Made by a program: the position numbers and the translations under genes. 35,196 nucleotides of DNA from Deltaproteobacteria bacterium (GTDB lineage: Bacteria; Myxococcota_A; UBA9042; PHBI01): NCBI GenBank assembly GCA_006226565.1, contig SBGO01000065.1:1-35196 (forward strand), written 5' to 3'. The notes beneath the pieces are model-generated. The model did no database searches. It was not told where the DNA came from and worked only from the letters and a program-made list of their open reading frames with translations. Shown in pieces: positions 1 to 22,700 of this stretch. Every line of letters starts with the position of its first letter. Position 1 is the first letter of the stretch.

Positions 1-618
1 CCTGCCGAGCCCACCAAGGCGACGCCGCCCGCGCCCGAGGCTCCGGCCGCGGTCGCCCCGACGGAGCCCGCGAAGGCCCCGGAGCAGGCCACCCTCGGGC
101 AGCTCGCGCCGGACTTCGCGCTCACCGACACCGACGGCAAGGCGTGGAAGCTGTCCGACCACCGCGGCAAGATCGTGGTCATCGAGTGGTTCAACCCCGG
201 CTGCCCGTTCGTGAAGTACGCCTACGGGGACGGGCCGCTGAAGGACCTCGCGCGCCGGTCGACGAGCGACGAGGTGCTGTGGGTCAACGTCAACTCGGGC
301 GCGCCCGGCAAGCAGGGCCATGGCCTCGAGGCGAACCAGGCCGCGAAGACCGAGTGGGGCATCGCGCACCCGATCCTCATCGACGAGGACGGGGCGGTCG
401 GGCGCCGCTACGACGCCAAGACCACGCCCGGGATGGTCGTCGTCGACAAGGACGGCAAGCTCGTCTACCGCGGCGCCCTCGACAACGCGCCGCTCGGCCG
501 GGTGGAGGGAGACGAGGCGCCGGTCAACTACGTCAGCGCCGCGCTGGCGGATCTGGCCGCCGGTCGGCCGGTCGCCACCCCGGAGACGACGAGCTACGGC
601 TGCAGCGTCAAGTACTGA
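1..618 (+). CDS. Peroxiredoxin-like (PRX_like1) thioredoxin-fold protein, 5' end cut off
   Basis: The reading frame is open from the first base to a TGA at 616-618, giving 205 residues without a start, so the N-terminus lies outside the window. The first ~30 residues are a Pro/Ala/Glu-rich linker, as expected between a signal peptide or lipobox and a periplasmic domain. The rest is an AhpC/TSA-type redoxin: LGQLAPDFALTDTDGK opens the fold, NPGCPFVKY carries the likely redox Cys (window residue 68), DEDGAVGRRYDAKTTPG is the cis-Pro region, and the chain ends in SYGCSVKY. The CPF motif in place of CxxC, plus the terminal GCxVKY, matches the PRX_like1 family rather than classical thioredoxin or TlpA. 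A thiol peroxidase or disulfide role in the envelope is likely; the substrate cannot be read. A strong terminator follows, so this is the last gene of its transcript. Confidence 0.85.
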   Translation, partial: PAEPTKATPPAPEAPAAVAPTEPAKAPEQATLGQLAPDFALTDTDGKAWKLSDHRGKIVVIEWFNPGCPFVKYAYGDGPLKDLARRSTSDEVLWVNVNSGAPGKQGHGLEANQAAKTEWGIAHPILIDEDGAVGRRYDAKTTPGMVVVDKDGKLVYRGALDNAPLGRVEGDEAPVNYVSAALADLAAGRPVATPETTSYGCSVKY

Positions 619-668
619 GGGTCGGTCCCACCCACCGAGCCGAGTGAGCGCCGCGCGAGCGGCGAGCG

Positions 669-708
669 CGGGCCGGACGCCGGAGCGGTGTCCGGCCCGT
701 TTGCTTTT
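669..708 (+). terminator. Rho-independent terminator after the redoxin gene
   Basis: Arms CGGGCCGGAC (669-678) and GTCCGGCCCG (690-699) pair perfectly. The stem extends inward by GCC/GGT to about 13 bp around a GGAGC loop, and TTTGCTTTT follows at 700-708. It begins about 50 bp after the redoxin stop codon. Confidence 0.88.
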
Positions 709-992
709 GAGCGCGTCACGTGGCGGCGAACGCTCTCCCGCTTGCAGGCCCGACCCGAGAGCCCGCCGGCCTCTGAGCTTCGACGGCCGCTGTGGGCGGG
801 ACGAGGCTGTCGCAAAAGCCCACCGACGGCGCCCCCAAAGACCGACCGCGCTCGGGACGAGCGTAGGCCACTTGGCCGGCGGACGTCTCGTCCGCCGTGG
901 ATTCGGTCCACACGACAGCCTCCCGACGCCCGCAATCCCTGGCGCGGCGCTACAAGCCGGGCGGCGGTGGGCGGCGGACGCAGGGGAGGGGG
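709..992. other. Non-coding interval between convergent transcripts
   Basis: I see no convincing gene here. Open frames on both strands have Arg/Pro/Ser-rich compositions typical of random G+C-rich sequence and lack domains or ribosome binding sites. The only structure is a short hairpin with 9-bp arms at 877-885 and 889-897 around a TCT loop, with no T-tract and no assigned role. Confidence 0.6.
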
Positions 993-1045
993 ACACCCCA
1001 GAAACGACGACGCCCGCGGCCATCGGCCGCGGGCGTCGTGGGTGT
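993..1045 (-). terminator. Terminator-like hairpin after the 3175-aa surface protein gene
   Basis: A perfect 15-bp inverted repeat (1007-1021 and 1025-1039, loop of 3) lies 22 bp beyond the stop of the minus-strand giant gene. Outer arms ACACCC (993-998) and GGGTGT (1040-1045) can add a second stem across a bulge. On the minus strand the main stem is followed only by CGTTTC, so the T-tract is weak, but stem strength and position fit a terminator. Confidence 0.72.
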
Positions 1046-1061
1046 CAGCCCGAGCGCTGCG

Positions 1062-10589
<9,528 letters not shown>

Positions 10590-10663
10590 GGAGAGCAGCT
10601 TCCCGTGGGTGAGGCGCAACTCGTGGGCCCCGTCGAGGTCGGAGCCGGAGAGGGGGAGGCGGC

Positions 10664-10686
10664 GCCCAGCGACCTGGTCGCTGGGC
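10664..10686 (-). terminator. Hairpin between the two giant genes
   Basis: GCCCAGCGAC (10664-10673) and GTCGCTGGGC (10677-10686) form a perfect 10-bp stem with a 3-nt loop. It begins 20 bp beyond the stop of the 4749-aa gene and about 75 bp before the chosen start of the 3175-aa gene. No T-run follows on the minus strand. It could attenuate read-through or protect a processed 3' end, and it suggests this gap is non-coding. Confidence 0.6.
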
Positions 10687-10705
10687 ACCCGGCGACGCGC
10701 CGCCA

Positions 10706-13700
10706 TCACAGATCACCTCGCGAGGCCGCCCGGCGGCGGCGGCGCAGGGTGATCCAGGCGAGCGAGAGCCCGAGCAGGAGCGCAAAGCCGACCGCGCCGG
10801 CCCCGCCTCCGCTGCAGCTGAAGACGTTGTCGCCCTTGATGACCGCGTCGGTGAAGTCGTCCGCGGCGTCGAGCGGGTTGGTGTCGTTCTCGACCTCGAA
10901 GCCATCCACCACGCCGCCGCCGTCCGTGTCGGGCTCGAGCGGGTTGGTGAAGTAGATGTCGAGCTCTTCCTTGTCGTCGAGGGCGTCGCCGTCCGTGTCC
11001 TGGTTGTCGGGATCGGTGTGGTAGACGTTGATCTCGTCGCGGTCGATGAGGCCGTCGCCGTCGGTGTCGAGGAGGCCGTCGCGCGGGTCGAGCGGGTCGC
11101 CCTCGTTGTCCTCGACGTCGACCTTGCCGTTGCCGTTGAAGTCTTCCTCGCCGTCCTTGAGGCCGTCCTTGTCGGTGTCGGCCACGCGGGGCTCGGTGAC
11201 GGTCGTCGGATCGGCGTCGGGGATGAAGATCTCCGGGTCGGTGTCCGGGGTGCCCTCGGTCTCGCCGACCTCGGTGCCGTCCTGGACGCCGTCGTGGTCG
11301 CTGTCGAGGTCGGCCGGGTCGGTGCCGAGCTCGAGCTCGCGCCCGTCGGACAGGCCGTCGTCGTCGGTGTCCATGTCCTGCGGATCCCAGCCCTTCTGCT
11401 CCTCGATGTAGTCCGGGACGCCGTCGTTGTCGTCGTCGGGGTCGGAGCAGTTGAGCATGCCGTCGCCGTCGTAGTCGTTGACGTCGTCGACGGACGGGCG
11501 GGACGACGGGTCGCGCGGCTTGGTCCCGCACTCGATCTCGTCCTCGTCGCTGACGAGGTCGGCGTCGTCGTCGTTGTCGATGCAGTTGATCTGCAGGTCG
11601 CCGTCGGTGTCCTCGAGGTCCGCGAGGCTCGGCGCGTCGGAGTTGTCGAGCGGGTCGGTGCCGCAGAACTCCTCGACGCCGTCGGCCACGCCGTCGTGGT
11701 CGGTGTCGACCTGGGCGCCGTCGCACTCGCCGTCGTGGTCCTTGTCGACCGGCACGCTGAAGATGTCGAGCGGGTCGGTGGCGCAGTGGACCTCGTAGCC
11801 GTCGTTGGCGTCGTCGCCGTCGCTGTCGGCCCGGACCGGGTTGGTCTCGTCGGGCGACAGGCTGCCGCTGCCGTCGCTGTCCTCCGCGCCGTCGAGGAGC
11901 CCGTCACCGTCGGTGTCGGGGTTCCACGGCTGGGTCGAGGACGAGGTGCCCTGGTCGTTCGGGTACGAGCTCGCCAGCTCGACGTTGTCGTCGAGGCCGT
12001 CGAAGTCGGTGTCCTTGAGGACCGGGGAGGTCTCGGTGCCGGTGGTCTGCCCGTCGTCGTTGGCGTCCTCCTCGCCGTCGAGGAGCCCGTCGTCGTCGCT
12101 GTCGGGGTCGAGGCGATCGGAGCCGTGGAGGGCCTCGTTCTCGTCGCTCAGGCCGTCACCGTCGTCGTCGGTGTCGACGCAGTTCCAGAGGCCGTCGTGG
12201 TCGGGATCCTGCGCGGCCTCCTCGATCGGGTAGTCGGTCGGGTCGAGCGGGTCGGTGCCGCAGGCGATCTCGGTCGCGTCGTTGGCGAGGTCCTCGTCGT
12301 CGTTGAGGTCGAGGTAGTTGCAGGTGCCGTCGTGGTCGGTGTCGACCGGGACGCTCGAGGCGTCGTTCGGCAGCTTGTTGCAGGCGACCTCGTCGACGTC
12401 GAGCCAGCCGTCGTTGTCGTCGTCGTTGTCGAGGACGTCGCAGATCTTGTCGTTGTCGACGTCCTGGCCGATCGCGGTCGGGTTCGAGTCCTTGTCGAGC
12501 GGATCGGTCGAGCACTGGATCTCGGCGATGTCGGTCCAGTCATCGTTGTCGTCGTCGTTGTCGACGTTGTTGCACTGGCCGTCCTGGTCGGCGTCGTGGT
12601 CGGCGTCGGTCGGCGTCGAGTCGGCGTCGCGCGGGTCGCTCGCGCAGTTCAGCTCGAGGGTGTCGTCGTAGCCGTCGCCGTCGTCGTCGGGGTCGACGTC
12701 GTCGCACTGGAAGTCGTGGTCGAGGTCCGGCGGGGTGTCGTTGGCGTCGCGCGAGTCGCTGCCGCAGATGATCTCCTGGTCGTCCTCGTAGCCGTCGCCG
12801 TCGTCGTCGTTGTCCTGGCAGGAGGGGAGGCCGTCCTGGTCGGGGTCCTCGCCCTCGGCGGCCGGCACCGGCACCGAGCTCGAAAGCAGGGGATCGGTGT
12901 TGCAGGCGGTCTCGACGTAGTTCACGACGCCGTCGTCGTCGAAGTCCTGGAGGTCGCAGAGCGACACCGGCACGCAGTCGCGGTCGTCACAGTCGGTCGC
13001 GCCGTCGCTGTCGTCGTCCTCGCCGTTGCCGCAGTTGGACTCGCGGGTACCGCAGAGGAACTCGGTGGTGTCGATCTCGCCGTTGCAGTTGGCGTCGACG
13101 CCGGCCAGGTCACAGGCGGGCTGGGCGCCCGGGTAGTGGGTCGGCTCGTTCTTCGACGCGGCGTTGAGGCACTGGGCGAGCTCGACCACGTCGGCCACGC
13201 CGTCGGCGTCGTCGTCCTGATCGACGCAGTTGAGGAGGGTGTCGTTGTCGACGTCGAGGAAGCTGTCCTGGGCGGGGTCCTCGGTGCCGAGGAGCGGGTT
13301 GGTGCCGCAGGTCAGCTCGTCGGCGTTGCTCACGCCGTCGTGGTCGAAGTCGAAGTCGGCGCACTGGGCCGTCGGGACGCAGTCCTCGTCGGCGCAGTCG
13401 GCCTTGCCGTCGGCGTCCTCGTCCTCGCCGTTGTCGCCGCAGATCTCGACGCAGGACACCGAGAAGGTGACCGACGGGAGCGGGCCGACGTTGCAGCCGC
13501 CGAGCGACTTCACGACGATCGTGTAGACCTGACCCTCGACCGCGGACAGCGCGGTCGTGCCGCCGTTGGTGCAGGTGGAGCCCGCGGTCTGGGTGACGGC
13601 GGCGCAGCTCGTCTCGTCGCAGGCGCCGTCGCCGGTCGTGATGAACATCTCGTGGCGCCGCGTGCCGTTGTTGGTGATCCGGAAGGTCACCGTGCCGGTG

Positions 13701-16700
13701 CTCGGGGCGACGAAGCGGAAGGCGACGTCGGGGCCGGTCGGGCTACCGACGCGGACGGCGCCGGCGTCGCAGACCGGGAAGTCGTCGGAGTTGGCGATGT
13801 AGGACTGGCTGAAGCCGCAGCCGACGGCCTGGGCCGTGGCGCAGGTCTCCGTCGCGCAGATGGCGCGGCCGGTGCAGTCGCTGTCGAGGCAGTCGTTGGT
13901 CAGGTCGCAGTCGTTGTCGAGGCCGTCGATGCAGGCGTCGTCGGTGTTCTCGCCGATCGACGGGTTGACCGCGAAGTTGTCGTCACAGACGTTGAACTCG
14001 TGCTTCGGCAGGCCGTTGTAGAGGCCGCAGGTGCCGGCGAGGCCGTCCGCCACGCCGAAGCCGTCGCGGTCGGCGTCGCGGCAGTCGTCGAGGCAGTCGA
14101 CGGTGCCGTCGCCGTCCTGGTCGTTGTAGCAGTGGCTGCCGGCCTGGCAGGTGTCGACGAGGGGCTGGCAGTCGCGCGCGTCGCAGCGGCCGTCGAGGTC
14201 GCTGTCGATGAGCTCGGCGGCCTCGTCGGCGTCGATGTCGGCCTGGCTCTGGTCGTCGTCGCAGTCGTCGTTGACGCCGTCGCACGCCACCTCGGCGCAG
14301 CCGCCGGCGCTGCCGGGCGAGCCGTAGTGGGCGTCGGTGTTGGAGTAGTGGTTGTTCGGGTGCTGGGCGTCGGTGACCTGGTTGAGGTTCGGACCGGCGA
14401 GGCACCAGTTGGCCGCGACGTCGTTGGCCTGGGCGTTGAGGTTGATGGTCCCGGCGACGTTGTTCGCCAGCACCATCGAGCGGCCCTTGGTCTCACCGCC
14501 GACCACCCGGCGGGTGTTGTCGATGAGGCAGCCGAACTCGGCGCCGGTGAAGTCGATGACGTCGAGGCTGCCGGCGACGGTGCTCAGCTCGAGGCGATCG
14601 CCGAAGTCGTCGAGGACGAAGCCGGGGCAGGTCGCGTTGATGAGCTGGGTGTCGACGAAGTCGCCCTGCGCGGGGTTGCCGAAGGCGATGATGTAGAACG
14701 CGCCCGGCTCGATGGTCGGGATGTTCTGGATGAAGCAGCCCGGGTTCGGCCCGTCGAAGGCGGCCACGGCGCCCGACGCGTTGGAGAGCGTCAGGTTGAG
14801 GAGCGTCAGGTCGAGCGGCGTGCCGGAGCCGTTGTAGAGCTCGATCCACTGCTCGGCGCCGTTGCCGAAGAGGGACGGCAGGTGGATCTCGGTGACGTAG
14901 GTGCCGCCGGCCTCGATCTGGCACTGGTCGGTGCAGGAGCCCGCGCTCGGCGGGTCGCAGGTCTCGCCCAGCTCGATGTGGCCGTTGCCGCAGACCCGGC
15001 AGTCGGGGTCGTTCGGGTCGGAGAGGCCGTCGCAGTCGTTGTCCACGCCCGAGCCGGCGGCGTAGCAGAGCTCGGTGCCGGCGTCGCCGCTCGGGGTGTT
15101 GTCGAGCGGGCGGGTGGTGGCGTCGCTGTCGTCGCAGTCCGCCTGGTCGGGCATCGGGCAGGCCGAGAGGTCGGCGATGTCGTAGTCGGCGTCGCCGTAG
15201 AGGTCGTGGTCGATGTCGATGCAGTGGTCACAGCTCGGGGCCGCGGCCTCGTAGCCGCTGTAGGCGCCGGGGCCGTCCCAGTCGGTGTCGATGTCGGAGC
15301 GGACGAGCAGCTCGTCGAGGAAGACGCCGCGGGTGCCGTTGTTGCCGTCGGTCGACTCGAAGAAGACGACGATGTCGTGGGTGCCCGGCGTGATCGGCAC
15401 GATCGCGCGGTCCCAGGTGCCGTCGTTGTAGGTCGAGTTGGCGAGGGCGAGGGCGTTCGCCGAGCGGTCGGTGTTCGGGCTCGGGGAGCTGAGCGAGGTC
15501 ATCCAGGCGATCTTGCTCGGGTCGCCGAGGGTGCCGCAGCTCGAGGGGAGCCCCTGGCCGTCGAAGGCCACGTCGAAGCAGACGCCGAACTTCATGCCGG
15601 TCTGCGCCTGGAGGGAGTAGACGAGCTCGACGGCGGGCGCGAGGAGCGACGAGCCGACGGCGACGTTGCGCTTGACGAGCCAGCCGCGGACGGCGCCGGT
15701 CGGGCTCTTGTCGGCGATGGTCGTGCCGGAGGTGGTCCAGCCGCGGCTGTTGCCGAGGGTGCCGACCTCGAAGAGGGCGAAGGTGCCCGCGTCGTCGCGG
15801 CCGTAGGGGGTGAAGCCGGCGGCGTGCTGGTTGTCGTCACCGGACTCGAAGGTGAAGCCGGTGTAGCAGACGCTGCAGGCCGGGTCGGCGGCGCAGGTGA
15901 CGTCGTTGCAGTCGATGATGTTGTCGCCGTTGTCGTCCTGGCCGTTGGCGCAGTCCTCGGAGCCACAGCTGGAGTCGGCGCCGTCGGTGAAGCCGTCGCA
16001 GTTGTTGTCCTTGCCGTCGTTGCAGACCGTCTCGGTCGGCTCGCCCGGGTTCACCGTGGCCGAGGTGTCGTCGCAGTCGACGCAGGCCGGGTCGACGGAG
16101 CCGGCGGCGCAGATGCCGCCCGGGGTGGCGCTGCAGGTGCGGACGTCGGGGCTCTCGATGGCGCCCCAGCCGTCGCCGTCACCGTCCCAGCAGGTGTCGC
16201 AGGCGCGGCCCTGGGGATCGGTGCCCTCGTAGTCGCCGTCGCTGTCGACGTCGCTGCCGAGGGAGATGCGGTCGATGCGGAGGACGACCTCGGAGGGCGT
16301 GACCTGGGTGGACTCGAAGGTGTCGAGGAGCAGCGTGACCTTGAGGTCGTTGCGGCCCAGGTAGGGGGTCAGATCGACCGTGGCCGTGACCCAGCCGCCG
16401 ACGACCGGGAAGAGCGGCGCCTTCGAGGTGTCGTGGACGATGAAGACGTCCTGGAGGAGGTTGATCTGGCAGTTGTCGACGTCGACGCAGACCGCGAAGA
16501 CGTCCTTGCCGATGACGTTCGCCGGGGCGATGGGCGTGGTGTAGTTGCCGTTGCGGAAGACCTCCATGCGGAAGCGCACGGAGAGCGTCGGCTTGGGCCC
16601 GCGGACGATCGCCGAGCCGAACTGCGGGAGGTTGAGGTCGAGGCGGGCCAGCTTGCGCGTCGCGTCGCTGGTGCCGGCGGTCGACCACTCACCGGGGGTG

Positions 16701-19700
16701 ATGACGCCGGGAGCCTTGAAGACCGTGACGTTGGACGTCGGGTCGGGCTGCCAGGCGCCGCCGGTCGTGAAGGACCAGGACATCTCGCACGGCGTCGTGC
16801 AGAAGTCGTCGCTGGTGCAGTTCGGGTCGGCGCAGTCGACGAGGCCGTCGCCGGTGTTCGGATCGGAGATGCTGGCGCCGTCCTCGACGAAGTTGCCGCA
16901 GTCCTCGTAGCACCAGGCGTCGGCGGCGTCGGTGTTGCCGTCGCAGTTGTTGTCGACGCCGTCGATGCAGGCGAGGGAGCCGCCGTAGGCGCCCTCGTCG
17001 ATGTCGGGCTTGACCTGCGCGTTGGTGTCGTCGCAGTCGAGGGTGGTGCCGCCGCTGCAGCCGGTGGCGCGGTCGGCGCTGGTCGCGTTGCCGTAGAGGT
17101 CGTGGTCGACGTCGGTGCACGCGTCGGCGCAGGTGCCGGGGCCGAAGCCCTTGTGCTCGAGGACGCCGTCGCCGTCGGCGTCGCTCTTGATCTCGACGTT
17201 GGTGACGATGAGGCCGTTGCGGCCGGCGGCCGACGAGGTCGCGTCGAGGGCGATGGTCAGCACGCGGTTGGTCTGGAGCGCGGCGGCCTGGGTGCCGGAG
17301 AGCTCGATGACGAGGTGACCGGCGTTGGTCGGCGCGCACTCGGTCGCGGCCGGGGCCTCGGCGGACACGTCGGGCTTCGTGCTCAGGTAGACCTTCATGC
17401 AGTCGAGGTCGGCCGTCGCGGCGAGGCGGTAGTCGATGATGAGCTGCGGGCGCTGGGCGTCGGCCTGGCTCGGGATGGCCACCGAGCGCCACATCGCGGC
17501 GGTGACCGGGGCGGCCGGCAGCTGGGCGCCGAGCTGGGTCTCCCAGCCGGTGACGCCGCCGAAGGTCGAGCTCACGCCGTAGGCGAAGACGCCGTTCGGG
17601 GAGGTCCAGGAGTAGTTGGAGTCGGCGAAGTCGAAGAGCGTCCCGCAGTCCTGGGTGCAGGAGGTGTCGCGGAGGCCGTCGCAGGTCCAGCCGGCGCGGA
17701 CCTGGCAGGTGGCGCAGCCGTCGAAGGTGCCGCTGCCGGAGGTGTCGCACTCCTCGGACGGGCGGATGCCGCCGGAGGGCACGGTGATGTCGACGTAGCC
17801 GTCGCCACAGAAGGCGGCGACGCAGGTCCCCTGCGGGCCCGACGGGCACTTGTCGTTGATGTTGTCGTTCTTGTCGTCGCAGGTCTCTGCGAGCTCGAGG
17901 TAGGTCGAGCCCCCTGCGCCGGTGTCGTCGTAGGTCCCGCTGTCGGTGATGCCGTCGTTGCAGCGCGGCACGTTGCAGCGGAGCGCCGGGTCGGTGGAGC
18001 CGGAGCGGCACTTCGCGGAGGCGTCCTCGTTGAGGGCGCCGTCGTCGCACTGCTCGGGGCCGTTGATGGTGTCGTCGCCGCAGAACTCGACGGCGACCAC
18101 GGCGTCGGCGCTGTTGTCCGCCTCGTCGTTCTCCGGGCGGTCACCGGTGACGGTGGCGGTGAAGGTCTGGTTCGCCGGCATGCCGGCGCCGGTGTAGTCG
18201 GGATCGAGGGTGAAGTAGAGCGTCCGATCGAGGCTCTGACCGTTGCTCATCGACCCGATGGCGCAGGTGACGGTCCCGGCGCCCGCGGTGCAGCCCGCGG
18301 GGGCGTTGCCGGTGACGAAGGTGAACGCGGTCGGCACGGTCACCGTGAGGGTGACGTTGCTGTTGCTGACCGGACCCTGGTCGGTCACGGTGAAGCGGAT
18401 ACCGACGTCGTCGCCGGTGTAGACGGGGGCGCCGAGCTGCTCGGCGACCACGACCTTCATGTCGGTGATGCGGTCGCAGACCGAGCCGCCGAGCCCGTTC
18501 GGGACGCAGCGCCAGCCGGGCGAGGGGTTGCAGGTGGCGTCGCAGCCGTCGGTGAAGGTGCCGGTGTCGCACTGCTCGCCGGGGTCGACGACGCCGTCGC
18601 CGCAGCCGCCGCCGCAGGCGCCCGCGGTGCAGGTCGAGTTGAGGGTGTTGGGGAGCCCGTCGTCGCAGATCTGCCCGTCGGGCACCGCGATGACCTGGCA
18701 GGTCACGTCGACGCAGCGCCAGGACTGGCAGGTCGGGGCGGCCACCTGGATGCGGACGTCCTCGAGGTAGCCGTCGCCGCTGGCGTTGGCGAAGGCGATG
18801 TAGTTGTCGGCGTGGCTGGCCGCGTACTGGCCGGTGATGAAGCCGCTGCCGCCGTGGCTGAGGTTCTCGTACCGGCAGGTCACGGTGGTGCCGTCGTCGG
18901 TCATCTCGAGGATGAACCGGTCGTTGTTCTGGAAGGGCACCGTGGTGGTGACCGGGGTCCCCTGCGGCCAGGTGAGGAAGATCGAGCCGCCCTCGGCGAT
19001 GCAGGCGACCGAGGTGGTCGGCAGGTAGAAGTTGGACGGATCCTGGTTGGCCGTGGCGCGGGTGTGGATACGCGCCTGGTCGCCGGTCGAGAGCTTCCAG
19101 GTGGTGGTGACCGTCATCGTGCCGTAGGCGGCGGGGTCGGCCTGGTAGGTCGTGACGAGGAGCGGGCGGTCGGTGAGCTTGAGGTCCTTCTGGCCGTTGC
19201 GGCGCACCAGCGCGCTGCCGGGCGTGTCGGTGATGACGGCCCAGTCGTCGCCGGGGACGGTGTCGGCGGTGAAGCTGTCGTTGACGAGGAGGCCGCAGGG
19301 ATCGCCGCAGGCGGTCACGCAGACCGAGGGCTCGGCCACGTTGCAGCTCGCGCCGGGCTCGACGGTGCAGGTCGCGCTGCAGCCGTCGCCGTCGAGGATG
19401 CCGCCGTCGTCGCAGGCCTCGGCCGCGTTGGTGGTGCAGACGCGGCCGTCGCCGCACTCGGGCTCGCCGCCGCCGATGCAGAGGTCGGCCGAGCAGACGT
19501 CGTGGCCGGTGCAGCTGTCGGCGTCGTCGCAGCCGACGACGGGCACGTAGTACTGACCGACGAGGCCGCCGGCGTCGTAGCGGACGATGAAGAGCTCGCC
19601 GCCGGGGCCGAAGTCGCTGCGGCGCGGCGCGGCGGTGAGGGCCCAGTCGTCGATGTAGTCGCCGACGTGGGTGAAGCGCTGGAAGCGCGGCCCGGCCGTC

Positions 19701-22700
19701 TCGGTGACGATCACGCGCCCGCCCTCGTCGACGGCGATGCTGGTGGCGCCGCTGAGCGCGCCGCCGGCGCCGAGGCTGCCGTCCCAGGAGCGGAGGAGGG
19801 TGCCGGCGGCGTCGTACGCGTAGACCGTGTCGGAGGCGAGGACGAAGATGTTGCCCTGGCCGTCGGTGGTGAGCGCGGTGGCGGTGCCGACCCAGTCGCC
19901 GGTGAAGCTGTCGAGCATGACCGTGACGTTCGGGGCCCAGCGCTGGACCGTCGTGTTGGTGACCACGAGGACGTCGCCGTTGGGGGCGAGGGTCAGGTCC
20001 TGGCCGCCGGTGCCGAAGGGCTGGATCACCGCGCCGGTCGGGTCGTAGTAGCTGCCGGAGCTGCCGGTGATGGCGTAGAAGAAGCCGTTGGTGGTCGCGT
20101 CGATGGCGGTCGGGACCGTCGGCAGGGTCGCCTTGACGCCGACGTACTGGCCGTTGATGTCGTAGGCCTCGACGAGGTTGTCGGCGCCGTCGACGAGGTA
20201 CACGCCGGCGACGTAGGCGGCGATGTCGCGCGGATCGACGACGTTCGAGACGACCGAGTACGACGCCGTGCGGGTCACGTTCGCGGTGATGGTCGGCGCT
20301 TCGCAGAGGCCGGTCGCCGGGTTGCAGGCGTCGAGGGTGCAGTCGTTGCCGTCGTTGCACGGGGTCACGGGGCCGGCGACGCAGATGCCGCTGGCGCAGG
20401 TGTCGCCGACGGTGCAGAGGTCGCCGTCCTCGCAGGGCTGGACCGGGTCGTCGGCGACGGCGACGTGGCCGCAGAGGCCCGTGCTCGGCTCGCAGGCGTC
20501 GACGGTGCAGTCGTTCATGTCGTCGCAGTCGAGGTTCAGCGGGGCCGCGCCGAGGCAGCTGCCGGCGTCGCAGTAGGACGCCTGGGTGCAGAGGTCGCTG
20601 TCGTCACAGCCGCGGAAGGGCTCGAGGAGGACGACCTTGCTGTCGGTGTAGGTGCCGACGAAGACGGTGCCGGCCGCGTCGACGGCGACGCCGCGCGGGC
20701 TGTTGGCGACGGACGAGGCCTGGATCAGGAGGCCGGCGGCCGAGTAGACGGTCACCTGGTCGGCGGCCGGCTCGGTCACGTAGACGAGGCCGGAGGCGTC
20801 GATGGCGACGTGGCGGCGGCCGTTCGAGACCTCGCCGGTGCCGAAGGTGCGGGCGGGGGTGCCGTCGAGGGCGAAGACGGAGACGGTCGCGCTCGCGTAG
20901 CTGACGACGTAGAGCTCGCTGCCGGCGACGGTGACGCCCGAGGGCGCGGTCACGGAGACGCCGAAGGTCGCCGTCGGGACCGGGGTCCCGTCGGTCGCGA
21001 ACTTGAGGACGCGGTTGTTGCCGCGGTCGGCGACGTAGACGAAGCCGGCGCCGTCACAGGCGATACCCTCGGGGAGCGAGAGCTGGCCGTCGCCGGCGCC
21101 GGGCGCGGCGAAGACGCCGACGGCCACGAGGCTGTCGTCGAAGTGGTGGACCTTGCTGTTGCCCGCGTCGGTCACGAAGATGTGATGGGTCGTCGGGTCG
21201 ACGCCGACGCCGGTGGGGCTCGCCCAGAGGCCGGCCGCGCTGCCGTCGCCGGTGCTGCCGATGTCGCCGGCGAGGGTGTACGGGGCGGTGGTGCTGTAGC
21301 GGTTGACGCGGTCGTTGCCGGTGTCGGCGACGAGGATCGTGTCGCCGATGAAGGTGGCGACGTCGAGCGGGTTCGTCAGCTGGCCGGAGCCGGAGCCGGC
21401 GGTCCCGAAGCTGTCGCGGAGCCCGATGCTGGACTCGGTGTTGGTCTCCTCACAGGCGCCGGTCGAGACGTTGCAGGCGCGGGTGGCGCACTCGGTGGTC
21501 GCGCAGTTGTCGGCCTCGTTGCAGTAGACGGCGCACTCGGCGCCGAACCAGGTCGCGGCGCACTGGCAGGAGCCGCCCTCGGGCGGGCAGTCCCAGTTGG
21601 TGTTGACGGCCGTGCAGGCGTTGTTGCAGCCGTGGGTGTCGTCGCTGTCGCCGTCGTCGCAGACCTCGACGCCCTGGGTGACGCCGTCACCGCAGTCCTG
21701 CACCACGACGGCGTAGTCCTCGACCTCGCCGTCGGCGGCGGAGCCGGTCGGCAGCAGGCCGCCGGCGGTGGAGACGCGGAAGCGGGCGAAGACCGTGCCG
21801 CCGGTCACGCTGAGGGGAACGGTGAAGGAGAGGGCGTTGAGCCCCGAGGTGAGGGTCTGGGGCGTCGGGACGATGCGCTCGGTGGCGGCGTCGAACACGC
21901 CGTCGCGGTTCCAGTCGATCCAGGCGTCGAGCTCGGCGCTGGCGGCGCCGCTGAGCGTCACGTCGATGCCGACGAGCTGACCGGGGGCGAGGATGTCCTG
22001 GAAGACGACGCCGTCCTCGTCGGCCTGGCCGTCGAGGTCGTCGCCGCTGGCGTCGGTCTCGAGGTTCTTGGCGTCGAACTCGGTGTCGACGAGGGTGCCG
22101 AGGATCGGGCCGGTGGCGATGTGGCGGGGGCCGTTGTCCGCGAGGAGGGTCGCGTAGGGCGCCGGGGCGTCGCCGAAGTCGCTGTCGGGGTCGACGCCCG
22201 CGCCCTCGTAGGCGCCGATGTCGCAGGTCGTGTCGAAGGGCCGCGCGTCGCCGCGCTGGTCGGTCGAGAGCGTGTTGCCGTTGGAGTCGGTGCAGGTGCC
22301 GGCGCCGATCGCCGGGCTGTCGGTGCGGGGCGCGACGGTGAGCGTCGGGCCGCCGTTGTCGGCCAGGACGCCCATGCGCGGATCGGCGGCGACGACGTCG
22401 GCGCCGTTGGTCACGCCGCCGTTGCAGGAGGCGGCGTCGGGGGCGCTGTCGAAGAGGTTGAAGCCGTTCGAGACGGAGGCGCTGCAGGCTGCGGCGGCGT
22501 CGGTCGAGACGACGACGCTGTTGCGCAGCGTGCCGCCGGCGATCGAGGAGGCGTTGGCGACGCCGGGGCTCGGGGTCTGGCCCGCGGCGACGGTGTTGTT
22601 CACGAAGGTGCAGCTCTCGCAGCGGAAGTTCGCCGCGCTGGACTTCACGGCGCCGCCGTTCGCGTCGCCGCCGGTGCCGAGGTCGCCGATGCCGCCGACG